Below are positions 1 to 8,307 of a stretch of 26,294 bases of DNA, one piece after another. A model generated the notes under the pieces. It worked only from the letters and a program-made list of their open reading frames with translations, had not been told where the DNA came from and ran no database searches. How positions within the stretch are numbered: position 1 is the first letter of the stretch; each line of letters starts with the position of its first letter. This DNA comes from CAYFSC01 sp964345695 (GTDB lineage Bacteria > Bacteroidota > Rhodothermia > Rhodothermales > Salinibacteraceae): positions 1-26,294 of the forward strand of contig CAYFSC010000024.1 in NCBI GenBank assembly GCA_964345695.1. The letters are read 5' to 3'. A program made the position numbers and the translations under genes.

Positions 1-564
1 CTGTATGCGCGGCAAGATGCCGAAGAGTTGCGACAGCTTCTGGGGGCCGCGGAGACCCGGGAGCAGGAGTGGCTCGTACGCTATCGTCTTTACCCACTGA
101 CGGAGGATGCCTCGGTGGTGAAGGGGTTGCCCAACGACTTGGAGAACGGGACTCCCCGCGAATTCGCCCTTCTTGCCGGACTCTGGGCCTACCGGGCGGG
201 CACGGTGTCGTTCTTGCGCGCCATCCGGTACGGCCGCCGGTCGGTTCACTTTCTGGAGCAGGCCTACAAGCGCGACCCGGAGGCGCCGTACGTCCTGCTC
301 GTGCGCGGCCAATCGCTGCTCTTCCGTCCGTCCATGGCCGGTGGCGACGCGGAAGAAGCGGCGCAAGCGTTTCAGCGTCTCGTCGGGATCCTGCAGAACC
401 ATCCCGAGGTAGGCATCTCGCTGACAGAGGCGCGGTCCTGGCAGTGGCTGGCGCTGCGGGAGTGTGGGGAGGCGGAGCAGGCCCAGGCGCTCCACGCCGA
501 CCTCTTGTCTCGAGACCCGCCGCCTCTCTACCAGCAGTTTCTGACGGATCCGCCCCAGGTGTAA
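1..564 (+). CDS. Helical (TPR-like) repeat protein, 5' end outside window
   Basis: The frame is open from base 1 to a TAA at 562-564, giving about 187 residues, so this is the C-terminal part of a longer protein. It is rich in Ala, Leu, Arg and Glu, with amphipathic helices that pair like tetratricopeptide or Sel1-type repeats: a GLWAYRAG helix, then a YGRRSVHFLEQAYKRDP helix pair, a GDAEEAAQAFQRL pair and a C-terminal ECGEAEQAQALHADLL pair. It ends in a Pro-rich tail (DPPPLYQQFLTDPP). Proteins of this build usually act as protein-interaction scaffolds, but no catalytic motif is visible and I cannot assign a function. The next gene on the same strand begins 114 bases downstream, so cotranscription with the glycosyltransferase is possible. 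Confidence 0.75.
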   Translation: MYARQDAEELRQLLGAAETREQEWLVRYRLYPLTEDASVVKGLPNDLENGTPREFALLAGLWAYRAGTVSFLRAIRYGRRSVHFLEQAYKRDPEAPYVLLVRGQSLLFRPSMAGGDAEEAAQAFQRLVGILQNHPEVGISLTEARSWQWLALRECGEAEQAQALHADLLSRDPPPLYQQFLTDPPQV

Positions 565-678
565 TGCGGGCGCTCGCTGATCGGAATCCTTCGCTGGGTC
601 TGCTCCTGTGACCTTCTGGCTGCCCACGGGGATCACGGGTCCTCCCTCCCGCTTCTTCGCCTCGCTTTCCGCCCTTTC

Positions 679-1779
679 GTGACCGCGTTCCTTGACGCCG
701 CTGCAGTGCCGCTGGCTGCGATTCACTTCTGCATCTGGGTGACGCTCCTGGGTAATCTGTGGTACCTGCGTCGGCACGCTACGGCACCGCGGATCGATCG
801 GGCAGAACTCCCGCGGCTGTCGGTGTGCATTCCGGCGCGCAACGAGGCCGACAACCTGCGGCGCTTGCTCCCCACTCTGCTCGACCAAACCGTGCCCGAC
901 CTCGAAGTGGTGGTGTGGGACGACGGGTCGGACGACGGTACGTGGTCCCTCCTGCAGACGATTGACGACCCCCGCCTGGTGGCCGGCCGAGGGGAGGGCC
1001 CTCCGCCAGGATGGATGGGCAAGGTGCACGGGCTCTACCAAGCCACCCGCCGGGCCGGTGGCGACCGCTACCTGTTCCTCGACGCCGACGTCGAGCTGTC
1101 TGATGCCGACGCCCTGCGCCGGCTCGTCGAGCGCTTCGAGGCCTTACCGTCCGATGCCGTTGCGTCGGGCCTGCCGCGCTACAAAGGAGGAGCCCCTCTG
1201 CTGGTGAGCCTGGTGCCGAGTGCGCTCCTCACCGGCCTTCCCTGGCCGTTGGTGCGCCCGGTCCGTGTCTCCTCGCTTGCTGCCCTCAACGGACAGTGCT
1301 GGATCATCGACGCGGATGCGTACCACACCCATGAGCCTCACGAGCAGGTGCGCGACGAAATCCTCGAAGACGTCGAGATTGGCCGCTATCTAAAGACGGA
1401 GGGCCTGACGCCGGTTCTGCTGGACGTGCACCGTGAGGTGGCTGTCCACATGTATGGCTCGTTCCGGGAGGCCTGGCGAGGGTTCCGCAAGAATGCATAT
1501 CTGATTTTGGGCGGCAGCCCTATTGCATTCGTTGGCCTGTTCGCGTTTTTTGCAAGCGTGTGGGTGCTGGCCCCGGTGGTGTCGCTGTGGTTTCTGGCCT
1601 CCATCCTGGGGTTGAAGATGATCACCGACCGCTGGACGATGCTGCCGATGTGGATGACGGCGCTGGCTCCGCTCTCGTTCGCTCTCGGGAGCCTGCTGCA
1701 ACTCGATTCTGCCTATCATCATTGGACCGGCCGCGTGACCTGGAAAGGCCGGTCGGTCACTCCCGAGTCGAAGTCCTGA
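679..1779 (+). CDS. Membrane-associated family 2 glycosyltransferase
   Basis: A 366-residue GT-A fold glycosyltransferase that should transfer a sugar from a nucleotide-sugar donor to a lipid or polymer acceptor at the inner membrane. An N-terminal hydrophobic helix (about 10-30) is followed by the GT2 core: PARNE at 52-56, the donor-binding DDGSDDGT at 81-88, the metal-binding DADVELS at 135-141, and the catalytic-base region EDVEIGRYLK near 230-239. Two or three hydrophobic segments at about 280-342 anchor the C-terminus. The C-terminal WKGR sequence and overall layout resemble CrtQ/HpnB-type enzymes that act on carotenoid or hopanoid lipids, but the acceptor cannot be read from the sequence. 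The start is a GTG with no Shine-Dalgarno motif. The LapA-domain gene follows after 47 bases, suggesting one transcript. Confidence 0.88.
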   Translation: MTAFLDAAAVPLAAIHFCIWVTLLGNLWYLRRHATAPRIDRAELPRLSVCIPARNEADNLRRLLPTLLDQTVPDLEVVVWDDGSDDGTWSLLQTIDDPRLVAGRGEGPPPGWMGKVHGLYQATRRAGGDRYLFLDADVELSDADALRRLVERFEALPSDAVASGLPRYKGGAPLLVSLVPSALLTGLPWPLVRPVRVSSLAALNGQCWIIDADAYHTHEPHEQVRDEILEDVEIGRYLKTEGLTPVLLDVHREVAVHMYGSFREAWRGFRKNAYLILGGSPIAFVGLFAFFASVWVLAPVVSLWFLASILGLKMITDRWTMLPMWMTALAPLSFALGSLLQLDSAYHHWTGRVTWKGRSVTPESKS

Positions 1780-1826
1780 CGCATTCGGTTCCCCTCTCGC
1801 AATCTTCCTGGCTTCCGCCTCTTGCC

Positions 1827-2150
1827 ATGCGTTTGACCCTGATTTTCTCGCTCCTCGTGGCCATCATTGCGGTGGTGTTCGCGCTGCAAAACCCCCAGAT
1901 GATGGAGGTCAATCTTCTCTTCTTCGAAACCGAGGGATCGGCCGCCCTGGTGCTTCTGGTGACCTTCGCCATCGGCGTCGTTGTGGGGCTTCTGAGCACA
2001 CTGCCGGGCCGGATCCGCGACAAGCGTACCATCAAGAAGCTGGAGAAAGGGGCATCGGGCGGCCCGTCAAACACGCCGAGCAGCTCGTCCATGGAAATGC
2101 CGGATCCCTCCACAGGGCGCGGCTCGAAGGACTCTTCGGACACGGCCTGA
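1827..2150 (+). CDS. LapA-domain (DUF1049-type) inner-membrane protein
   Basis: A 107-residue protein with two hydrophobic helices (about 3-20 and 36-58) separated by a short FALQNPQMMEVNLLFFE hairpin. That hairpin is typical of the lipopolysaccharide-assembly protein A domain (LapA/YciS, DUF1049). In the family the helices are followed by a cytosolic coiled coil; here a short basic stretch (RIRDKRTIKKLEKG) leads into a Ser/Pro-rich low-complexity tail that is probably disordered. I chose the ATG at 1827 because the frame can be extended upstream only through the glycosyltransferase gene, and the helix begins right after this start. In Proteobacteria LapA works with LapB in controlling LPS synthesis. 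No lapB is seen here, so the role is uncertain. The gene converges on the MFS gene, with 32 bases between the stops. Confidence 0.82.
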   Translation: MRLTLIFSLLVAIIAVVFALQNPQMMEVNLLFFETEGSAALVLLVTFAIGVVVGLLSTLPGRIRDKRTIKKLEKGASGGPSNTPSSSSMEMPDPSTGRGSKDSSDTA

Positions 2151-2182
2151 TCTGGCGGTCGAAATCGGAGAGGGGTCGGTCG

Positions 2183-3439
2183 TCAGGCGCGCGCCGGGTG
2201 CGGGGCCGGCACCTGCGTGAGGACGAGCCCGAGGCCGACGAGGGCAAGTCCGGCACCCACGGCAAACGGGACGATGAACCCGAACTGCACGAAGAACCCC
2301 GCGACGAGCTGCCCGAGGGCGATGCCGAGGCCGAAGGAGATCGTCAGTACCGACAGCTGCGCGCCCGACCGACCGCGGTCGGCGAGGTCGCCGGCCAGGG
2401 CCAGCGCAGGGGCAAAGATCATCGCGCCGGCCACGCCCTGCAGCCCCCGCACAGCCACCATCTGCCAGGGCTCCACGACCAGTCCTTGCATCAGCGTGGT
2501 CGGCACGAGACCCACCAGGCCCAGCACGATGAAGCGGCGGCGGCCCTGCTTGTCGCTGGCGCGTCCGACGAGCGGCTGCACGAGAGCCAGCACGGCAATC
2601 AGCGCGACAAACTCGACAGCAAACGCGATGGGCCCTTGATCCAGGCGGGCGTTGACCGTCGGCTCAATGGCCGACAGCAGTGCCAGGCACACCGCCATGG
2701 TGAGCGTCACGAGGCCGAGCGCAAAGATGGCGTCAAGTTTGTTGCGGCGGGAATCCCACACAGCAATCGACAAGCGGTCGCGCGTGGCCGTGATGCCGGC
2801 CGGATCCCGCACCAGCAGTAGCACCAGGAGAGCGCTCACGAGCGCCGCCCCCGACGCGACGTAGAAGGCCGCTTGATATCCGGTAACGATGCCCAGGGCC
2901 CCCAGTGAGAACGGGCCGGTCTCCACCAGCACACTGGCCGCGATGGGCCCCGCCCCGAATCCCACGAGGCGGAAGGCGTTGTAGACGCCCATGTTGCCGC
3001 CGCGGCTCGACGGTTCGCTCACCTCATTCACAAGCGCGATGCTGGCCGTGATCGTGAAGGCCGCCGACACCCCCTGAACGATGCGAAGTCCGAAGAGCAG
3101 CGTGTAGCTGTCGGCCCACACGAAGGCCACGTTCGTCACGCTAAACGCGAGCAGACCCATCCACACAAACAGCTTCCGCTGCCCCGTGCGGTCGGAGAGG
3201 TGTCCCGCGAACGGCTGGGCCAGGCTGCTGGCGAGGCCGAACAGTGCCAACACCACGCCGATGACCAGCGAGGTGGAGAGCCCGAACGCGTCACCGACAA
3301 CGGCATCGCTGGCAATGTAAAGCGGAAGGACGATGATCAGGAACGAGTTCCCCATCGCGTCGGCCATGCGGGCCACGGCAAGGGCCAGCACCCGCCGATC
3401 AATCCCCAGCAACGTCGTGGATGCAGCCGCGTCGGCCAT
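2183..3439 (-). CDS. Major facilitator superfamily transporter
   Basis: A 418-residue integral membrane protein with about 12 hydrophobic segments, acting as a secondary transporter (probably a proton-coupled drug or metabolite exporter) in the inner membrane. The MFS motif A loop between helices 2 and 3 is present (GHLSDRTGQRK, about 79-89), and its repeat in the second half is GRASDKQGRRR. Helices 4-5 carry a RIVQGVSAAFTITASIALV segment like drug:H+ antiporters of the DHA1 group. The frame can be extended to 3637, but that would overlap the divergent sirtuin gene and add a charged, non-homologous leader, so I chose the ATG at 3437-3439. The substrate is not deducible. Confidence 0.87.
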   Translation of the reverse strand: MADAAASTTLLGIDRRVLALAVARMADAMGNSFLIIVLPLYIASDAVVGDAFGLSTSLVIGVVLALFGLASSLAQPFAGHLSDRTGQRKLFVWMGLLAFSVTNVAFVWADSYTLLFGLRIVQGVSAAFTITASIALVNEVSEPSSRGGNMGVYNAFRLVGFGAGPIAASVLVETGPFSLGALGIVTGYQAAFYVASGAALVSALLVLLLVRDPAGITATRDRLSIAVWDSRRNKLDAIFALGLVTLTMAVCLALLSAIEPTVNARLDQGPIAFAVEFVALIAVLALVQPLVGRASDKQGRRRFIVLGLVGLVPTTLMQGLVVEPWQMVAVRGLQGVAGAMIFAPALALAGDLADRGRSGAQLSVLTISFGLGIALGQLVAGFFVQFGFIVPFAVGAGLALVGLGLVLTQVPAPHPARA

Positions 3440-3630
3440 GCGATGTTGGCTTTGAGTGAGTGAAGTGCTGAACACACGATTCCGCAACGGGAAGATCCGC
3501 CGTGAGTGCCTCCCCTTGCTCAACAATTCGTGCGTGTTGCCAGATCTTCCGATTGGCGACGGCCGAACCACACGCCTGCGGCCGTTCGTTCGGCTGATTG
3601 AATGACCCTGGCTTGATCCCTTTTCCTCAC

Positions 3631-4476
3631 ATGCCACATCCCACTCCCTGGCTGGACTTCGAAGCGCTCGTCGACCTCTTGCGCAATCGCCAGATCGTGG
3701 TGCTGAGCGGCGCTGGCGTCAGCACAGAGTCTGGCATTCCCGACTATCGCGGTCCCAACACCCGCGACAAGGAGCGGGACCCCATTCGCCACGACGCGTT
3801 TGTGGGGGATGCAGGCAAGCGACAGCACTACTGGGCCCGGAGCGCCATCGGCTGGCCCTCGTTCCGCGAGGCGGCTCCGAACCCGGGCCATCGCGCTCTG
3901 GCGCGCCTGGAGGCGGCCGGATTGATCCGCGGCATCATCACACAGAACGTGGATCGCCTCCATCAGAAGGCGGGGAGTTCGCGCGTCGTCGAGCTGCACG
4001 GGGCCCTGGCCGACGTTCGGTGCCTCGACTGCACGCAGACGGTGTCGCGCAGCGCCGTGCAAGACGCCCTTCTCGACGCCAATCCCGGCTGGGCGGATCA
4101 TGCAGCTGCGGTGGCCCCCGACGGGGATGCTGATCTTCCGCGGTCGGCCACGCGCACCTTCACGGTGCCCGCCTGCCCATCCTGCAGCGGCGTGCTGAAG
4201 CCCGACGTGGTATTTTTCGGGGGGAGCGTCCCGGCCGGGCGCGTCGAGGCGGCCTGGGCGCTTTTGGCCGAGGCCGACGTGCTGCTGGTCACGGGCTCGT
4301 CGCTCACCGTGTATTCGGGCTACCGGTTTGTGCGCGGCGCCGCCGATGCGGAGCAGCCCGTTGGAATCGTAAACCTCGGCAGCACGCGTGGCGATGATCT
4401 CGCCCGGGTGCGCGTCGAAGGAAAAACAGGCGCGGTGCTGCCGGCGCTGTCGGATGCCCTGGGAGCATCACGCTGA
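3631..4476 (+). CDS. Sirtuin NAD-dependent protein deacylase (SIR2 family)
   Basis: A 281-residue sirtuin that removes acyl groups from lysines using NAD+, releasing nicotinamide and O-acyl-ADP-ribose. The Rossmann signature GAGVSTESGIPDYR is at 27-40, TQNVDRLH at 104-111, and the catalytic His at 123 in ELHG. The zinc ligands are two CxxC pairs, C131/C134 and C182/C185. KPDVVFFGGSVP (190-201) and TGSSLTVYSG (221-230) complete the NAD/acyl-peptide site. The length and DADLPRSATRTFTVPAC insert resemble class II (SIRT4-like) sirtuins. An upstream TTG at 3598 is in frame, but the ATG at 3631 is preferred because it starts close to the family N-terminus. It is divergent from the MFS gene across 191 bases, and its substrate is unknown. 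Confidence 0.93.
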   Translation: MPHPTPWLDFEALVDLLRNRQIVVLSGAGVSTESGIPDYRGPNTRDKERDPIRHDAFVGDAGKRQHYWARSAIGWPSFREAAPNPGHRALARLEAAGLIRGIITQNVDRLHQKAGSSRVVELHGALADVRCLDCTQTVSRSAVQDALLDANPGWADHAAAVAPDGDADLPRSATRTFTVPACPSCSGVLKPDVVFFGGSVPAGRVEAAWALLAEADVLLVTGSSLTVYSGYRFVRGAADAEQPVGIVNLGSTRGDDLARVRVEGKTGAVLPALSDALGASR

Positions 4477-4531
4477 GACGCTTCGGCTCCTGCGCCCTGC
4501 GACACGGCAACGGCAGGCAGCCCTCTGCCCA

Positions 4532-4960
4532 TTACGCGTCTGGGTCGCTCCGGGAGCGGCTCTCGATGTGCTCGATCCAAGACCCAGACGGGACGCGTGT
4601 CGCCTCCTCGAGCGGGCCATTGTACCAGTACACCCAAGCCTGCTGCCCGGCAGGGTCCTTCAATGTAAGGGTACGGCGCAGGTACTGCGAGCCCCCCTCG
4701 TGCTCCGGATCGTAGTTCTCCAGGCGATCCAGTTTGGGCATGGCTCGCGGATCGAGAATCCGGAAGAGCTCTCCCCGCACCACCTGCTCGTCGTCCGGTA
4801 CGGCGCCGGGGAAGGCCCCCAGATCGTAAAGCAGTCCGTAAAAGGCGCAGGGCCCCTCATACGCCAACTGGTCGGCGATGCCAAGGCGCTCCTGCACGCC
4901 AAACGGGCGCATCAGCGTGCCATACACCGCGAGATGGAGCGGACGAGAGGATGAAGACAT
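4532..4960 (-). CDS. Gamma-glutamylcyclotransferase-like (AIG2/GGCT fold) protein
   Basis: A 142-residue cytosolic protein with the glycine-rich YGTL motif at 13-16 that binds the gamma-glutamyl group, followed by the short-chain GGCT pattern: GxLYDLGxFPG (about 42-52), VRGELFRI (61-68) and LDRLENYDP, in which E81 aligns with the catalytic Glu. The C-terminus carries the usual AWVYWYNGP strand. Family enzymes cyclise gamma-glutamyl amino acids or amines to 5-oxoproline plus the free amino compound; the actual substrate here is unknown. The start ATG is at 4958-4960, preceded by GGAACGGAGGTG about 20 bases upstream, too far to be an ordinary ribosome site. It lies 108 bases downstream of the alpha/beta hydrolase on the same strand. 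Confidence 0.85.
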   Translation of the reverse strand: MSSSSRPLHLAVYGTLMRPFGVQERLGIADQLAYEGPCAFYGLLYDLGAFPGAVPDDEQVVRGELFRILDPRAMPKLDRLENYDPEHEGGSQYLRRTLTLKDPAGQQAWVYWYNGPLEEATRVPSGSWIEHIESRSRSDPDA

Positions 4961-5068
4961 GCGCGCTGAGGAACGGAGGTGAAACCTTGAATTACGCTTC
5001 GAGGGATGGGCCTTCCGAAGGGTCCGGAAGCGGCGGCTTCCACTGCCCCCTTTGGACGGACGGTCCAG

Positions 5069-5956
5069 CTATGTACCAAACCGCTCAAGCAGCAGGGTGT
5101 TGAACTGGTGAGCGGCGTCGTGCTGTACCCAATGGGTGGCCTCCTCGATGACGACCAGCGTGCCGTCGTTACAGCGTCCGACGCTCGGACGCGCCATCTG
5201 CCGGCTGAGGGCCACATCCTGCGCGCCCCACACGAGGAGCGTAGGCACCTCGATGCGGGCATCAGGAAGTCCACCGTGGAGCCCCCGGCGCGCCGCCGCC
5301 CGGTACCAGTGCAGCATGGAACGGACGGCGTGGGGACGCTGCCACGCGCGGCGGTATGCCGTGAGGTCCTCGGCCGAAAAGGTGTGAGGATGCCCGCTTC
5401 CACGAAGCATCCGGGCCAGATTGGCCCCGTTGTCCCGTCCCAGCCACCATTCGGGCAGGCGCGGAATCTGAAAGAAGAAGATGTACCCACTTCGCTGCAG
5501 TTGCTCCCAGCTGGACCACAGCGTTTCGCGGAAGACTGCAGGGTGCGGGACATTTGCAACGACAAGCTGCTGCAGGCTTTCCGGATGCCGCATGGCAAGT
5601 ACCCAGGCCACGACGGCGCCCCAGTCGTGCCCGACGATATGGCTTCGCTCCAGGCCGTACGCATCGAGCAGGGCAACGACGTCGGCCACCAGCGCGTCGA
5701 TGTCGTAAGCGGCGACGGAGGTCGGCTTGGCGCTGCGATTGTAGCCGCGCTGGTCCGGTACGATCACACGAAAGCCCGCTTCTGCCAGCGCTGGAATCTG
5801 ATGCCGCCATCCGTACCAGAACTCGGGAAATCCGTGCAGAAGCACCACAGGCGGTCCGTCCTCCGGCCCCGCCTCCACGACATGCAGGGAAACGCGGTTC
5901 GCAGGCACGGTCCGAGAGCGGAGGGGAACCGAGAGTCGGTCGGCAAGCTCAGTCAT
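5069..5956 (-). CDS. Alpha/beta hydrolase, epoxide-hydrolase type
   Basis: A 295-residue alpha/beta hydrolase. The oxyanion-hole motif HGFPEFWYGW is at 41-50, DQRGYNRS at 68-75, and the nucleophile elbow GHDWGA at 109-114 places an Asp (D111) as nucleophile, the hallmark of epoxide hydrolases and haloalkane dehalogenases rather than serine esterases. The acid is probably D247 in WGAQD and the base H275 in THWVQHD. HGFPE and a Tyr-containing cap favour epoxide hydrolase over dehalogenase, which usually lacks the Tyr pair. The enzyme would open epoxides to diols in the cytosol, with unknown natural substrate. The start ATG is at 5954-5956. Upstream lies the long gene-poor stretch to 6806. Confidence 0.88.
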   Translation of the reverse strand: MTELADRLSVPLRSRTVPANRVSLHVVEAGPEDGPPVVLLHGFPEFWYGWRHQIPALAEAGFRVIVPDQRGYNRSAKPTSVAAYDIDALVADVVALLDAYGLERSHIVGHDWGAVVAWVLAMRHPESLQQLVVANVPHPAVFRETLWSSWEQLQRSGYIFFFQIPRLPEWWLGRDNGANLARMLRGSGHPHTFSAEDLTAYRRAWQRPHAVRSMLHWYRAAARRGLHGGLPDARIEVPTLLVWGAQDVALSRQMARPSVGRCNDGTLVVIEEATHWVQHDAAHQFNTLLLERFGT

Positions 5957-6806
5957 ACTTTCTCGATCGGAATCTTCGAATGTTTTCGAAAGGTCAGCCT
6001 GCGTTCACAGACTGGTGATGGCCTTGCCCGTCGAAATCGTTTCGGAGGAGCCGATCGAAAGCGATTCGTGGAGTGCCCGTTCAGGCTCCCGCCCTGCATT
6101 GCGTCTTGGCGCCCACCGTGCAGGACGGGCCGACACGGGAAGATCGTTGTCGTCTGTACTTTGGTCCGCCGCGACTGGGTCCGACACACCAACTTTGCGC
6201 CTCTTCCAGCAGGCCGGCTGTGACGACCAGCCCCGCCTAGAAGCGCGAATGCCCCAGATGCTGACCGCCCACTTTTCACCACGACGGGCCGCCTCAGAAC
6301 CGGCAGCAGTACGGCCGCCCGAAGAGGGTAGAAAACGAGGGCGTACAAGAATCCACCACAGCCTTGTACTGGAAGCCCGCACAGAAAGGCTGGGTGACCC
6401 CCTTATTGATCGTTAGGCCTTCCACAACTACTTGTTTGTACCCTTCCAACGGCCTGAACCGAATGGGAGGAACATAATATTCTTCTTGGATCAACTGTAT
6501 TCGCCAGAATCTGGGTACGCGCCGTGGTGCACTTGGTGTCCTTCGGTCCTCTCCTTGCGCTCATCCCTTTGGAAGAGACGGAAATCCAGACAGTATTTTC
6601 CGTCCACAAAGGCTACAAAGACGTTTTTGCAAAATCGATGGAGAGGCCTCGACGGGAGTAATGCCTTCGCAGTATTCTCACTCCTCGGAGGTGGAACCCT
6701 GCACCTTGACGACCATTGTATTCTTTGATAGTTATCTATCTAGGACGTGCACTCCCCTCACGTCCTCCTCCTGGCTTCCGAATTGATACCTCGGCCTTCG
6801 CTCTTC
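5957..6806. other. Gene-poor stretch, no convincing coding region
   Basis: About 850 bases separate the hydrolase from the efflux operon. Several short open frames occur on both strands, but none has a recognisable domain or a good start. The part at 6421-6720 is near 50% G+C by my count (151 of 300), well below the surrounding genes. On the minus strand, two frames give protein-like stretches that do not join without a frameshift. One contains FVDGKYCLDFRLFQRDERK (about 6560-6615) and the other RFWRIQLIQEEYYVPPIRF with a continuation to 6294. This could be a decayed gene or a transferred fragment. Two small inverted repeats lie at its right edge, before the efflux operon. Confidence 0.5.
6727..6765 (+). 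promoter_or_regulatory. Paired inverted repeats upstream of efflux operon (candidate operator)
   Basis: Two perfect inverted repeats lie next to each other 42-80 bases before the TolC-type start. The first is GATAG-ttat-CTATC (6727-6740); the second is GGACGTG, nine bases, CACGTCC (6743-6765). They are placed where a repressor such as a TetR/MarR protein could bind or a leader hairpin could form. No regulator gene lies nearby and no promoter boxes can be assigned with confidence. Confidence 0.35.
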
Positions 6807-8195
6807 ATGCGTATGATCTCTCCATCCTTCGCTTCTTGCACTCGGCAGCACCGATGGGTGCTCGTCCTGTCGCTCCTTCTTCTGGTGCCGATGGGGGCGC
6901 ACGCCCAGGGCCTTCCCCCCGACACGACCGCGGTGCTGCGCCTGTCGATCGGCGATGCGCTGGAGCGGGCGCAGACGGAGAGCTTTCCGGTGCGGTCATC
7001 GGAAGCCGCACAGCGGGTGGCGAAGGCGCAGAAGCGCCAGTCCCTCGGCCTCTTCTTGCCCCAACTCACGGCCAAAGAGCAGGGCCTCGCGACGACCGAC
7101 CCGGTGAACGCCTTCGGGTTCAAGCTGCAGCAGGAACGCTTCTCGCAGCAGGACTTCCAGCTCGATGCCCTCAATGAACCAGACCGGGTCGATCACTTTG
7201 CGACTCAGCTGGAAGTGCAGCAGCCTATTTTCAACCTGGACGGCCTCTTCGAACGTCGCGCCGCCGCGGACGGCGTCCGGGCCGCCACGCAAAGGACAGA
7301 ACGCACGCGCGCCGTCGTCACCTTTCGGGTGAAGAAAGGATACTTCGGACTGTTGCTTGCCGAGCGCCGCATCGCTGTCATCGACTCGGCCCTGGCAGCG
7401 GCCCGCTCCAACCGCGATCAGGCCCGGGCGCTGTTCGACGAGGGCATCATCAACCGGGCCGATCTGCTGGCCGCCCGCGTGCGGGTGCTGGAACTGGAGA
7501 GCCAGCGCACCGAGGCCACCGCCGCTCGCAGCACCGCCGCCGACCGGCTTCGATTCTTGCTCGGGATGGAGGAGGCGGCTCGCGTCGAGCCCACCGACTC
7601 GCTCATGCGCGAGCGCATCACGATTGGGTCCATCTCGCCGAGCCGCGTCAACGAACGGCGATCGGACATGCAGGCCCTGCGCTTCCGGGCCGATGCCGCC
7701 CGCGAACAGGTGCGGTCCCGCTGGATGGCGTTCGTTCCTACCCTCAACGCACAGGGCAGCCTCGGCTGGTACGACGACACCCCGTTCGGCACCACCGGCA
7801 GCAGTTGGACCGCCGGTGCCTCCCTGTCGTGGAGCGTCTTCGAGGGCTTTCAGCAGATCGGCCGGGCGCAGCAGGCCGAGGCCGAGCTCCAACAGGCCCA
7901 GATCGCGCTGCAGGAGCAGGCCCTGCAGAACCGGGTGGACATCGCTGAGGCCCTGCGCGACCTGGAGTCCGCCCGGCAGCGCATCGAGCAGGCCCGAAGA
8001 GCCGTCGATCAAGCCGAAGAGAGCCTGCGCATTCGCTCCGACCGCTTCGCCGAGGGCATCGCTCGCACCACCGACCTGCTACAGGCCGAGGCCACGCTCG
8101 CCGAGCGGCGCCTTGCCTTCCTCAACACCCTGTACCAGCACAACCTGACCGTGTATCGTCTCGAACTCTTGACCGAGCAATCGCTGACGAACTGA
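6807..8195 (+). CDS. TolC-family outer membrane efflux protein
   Basis: A 462-residue outer membrane factor that forms the trimeric exit duct of a tripartite pump. A signal peptide is clear: basic start (MRM, then RQHR), hydrophobic core LVLSLLLLVP and a cleavage site after AHA near residue 33. The mature part shows the duplicated OEP architecture: long Ala/Arg/Glu/Gln-rich helices, with the LFDEGIINRADLLAARVRVLELE segment in repeat one and the matching DRFAEGIARTTDLLQAEATLAERR in repeat two. Both contain the LL.A...L..A pattern of TolC proteins. An in-frame ATG at 6747 would add 20 residues ahead of the signal peptide, so I chose 6807. It is first in an operon with the membrane fusion protein (112 bases downstream) and RND pump. 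Confidence 0.92.
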   Translation: MRMISPSFASCTRQHRWVLVLSLLLLVPMGAHAQGLPPDTTAVLRLSIGDALERAQTESFPVRSSEAAQRVAKAQKRQSLGLFLPQLTAKEQGLATTDPVNAFGFKLQQERFSQQDFQLDALNEPDRVDHFATQLEVQQPIFNLDGLFERRAAADGVRAATQRTERTRAVVTFRVKKGYFGLLLAERRIAVIDSALAAARSNRDQARALFDEGIINRADLLAARVRVLELESQRTEATAARSTAADRLRFLLGMEEAARVEPTDSLMRERITIGSISPSRVNERRSDMQALRFRADAAREQVRSRWMAFVPTLNAQGSLGWYDDTPFGTTGSSWTAGASLSWSVFEGFQQIGRAQQAEAELQQAQIALQEQALQNRVDIAEALRDLESARQRIEQARRAVDQAEESLRIRSDRFAEGIARTTDLLQAEATLAERRLAFLNTLYQHNLTVYRLELLTEQSLTN

Positions 8196-8307
8196 CCGTT
8201 GGGGCGAGAGCGCGTGAAGCAAACCGTCCTGATTCAGCCCCAACGCCCCTTCCCCCACACGCCCTTTCGCGCACCCCCTTTCGCCCTCAAAGACTCACGG
8301 TTCAAAT

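Noticed and set aside
5010..5045. Small inverted repeats (CTTCCG/CGGAAG, GGAAGC/GCTTCC) after the hydrolase gene as a terminator
   Set aside because: Neither is followed by a T-run on the minus strand, so there is no support for intrinsic termination.
6015..6416. 133-residue open frame on the plus strand in the gene-poor stretch
   Set aside because: Composition is low-complexity Arg/Ser/Ala with no motif, and competing frames of similar length exist on the other strand.
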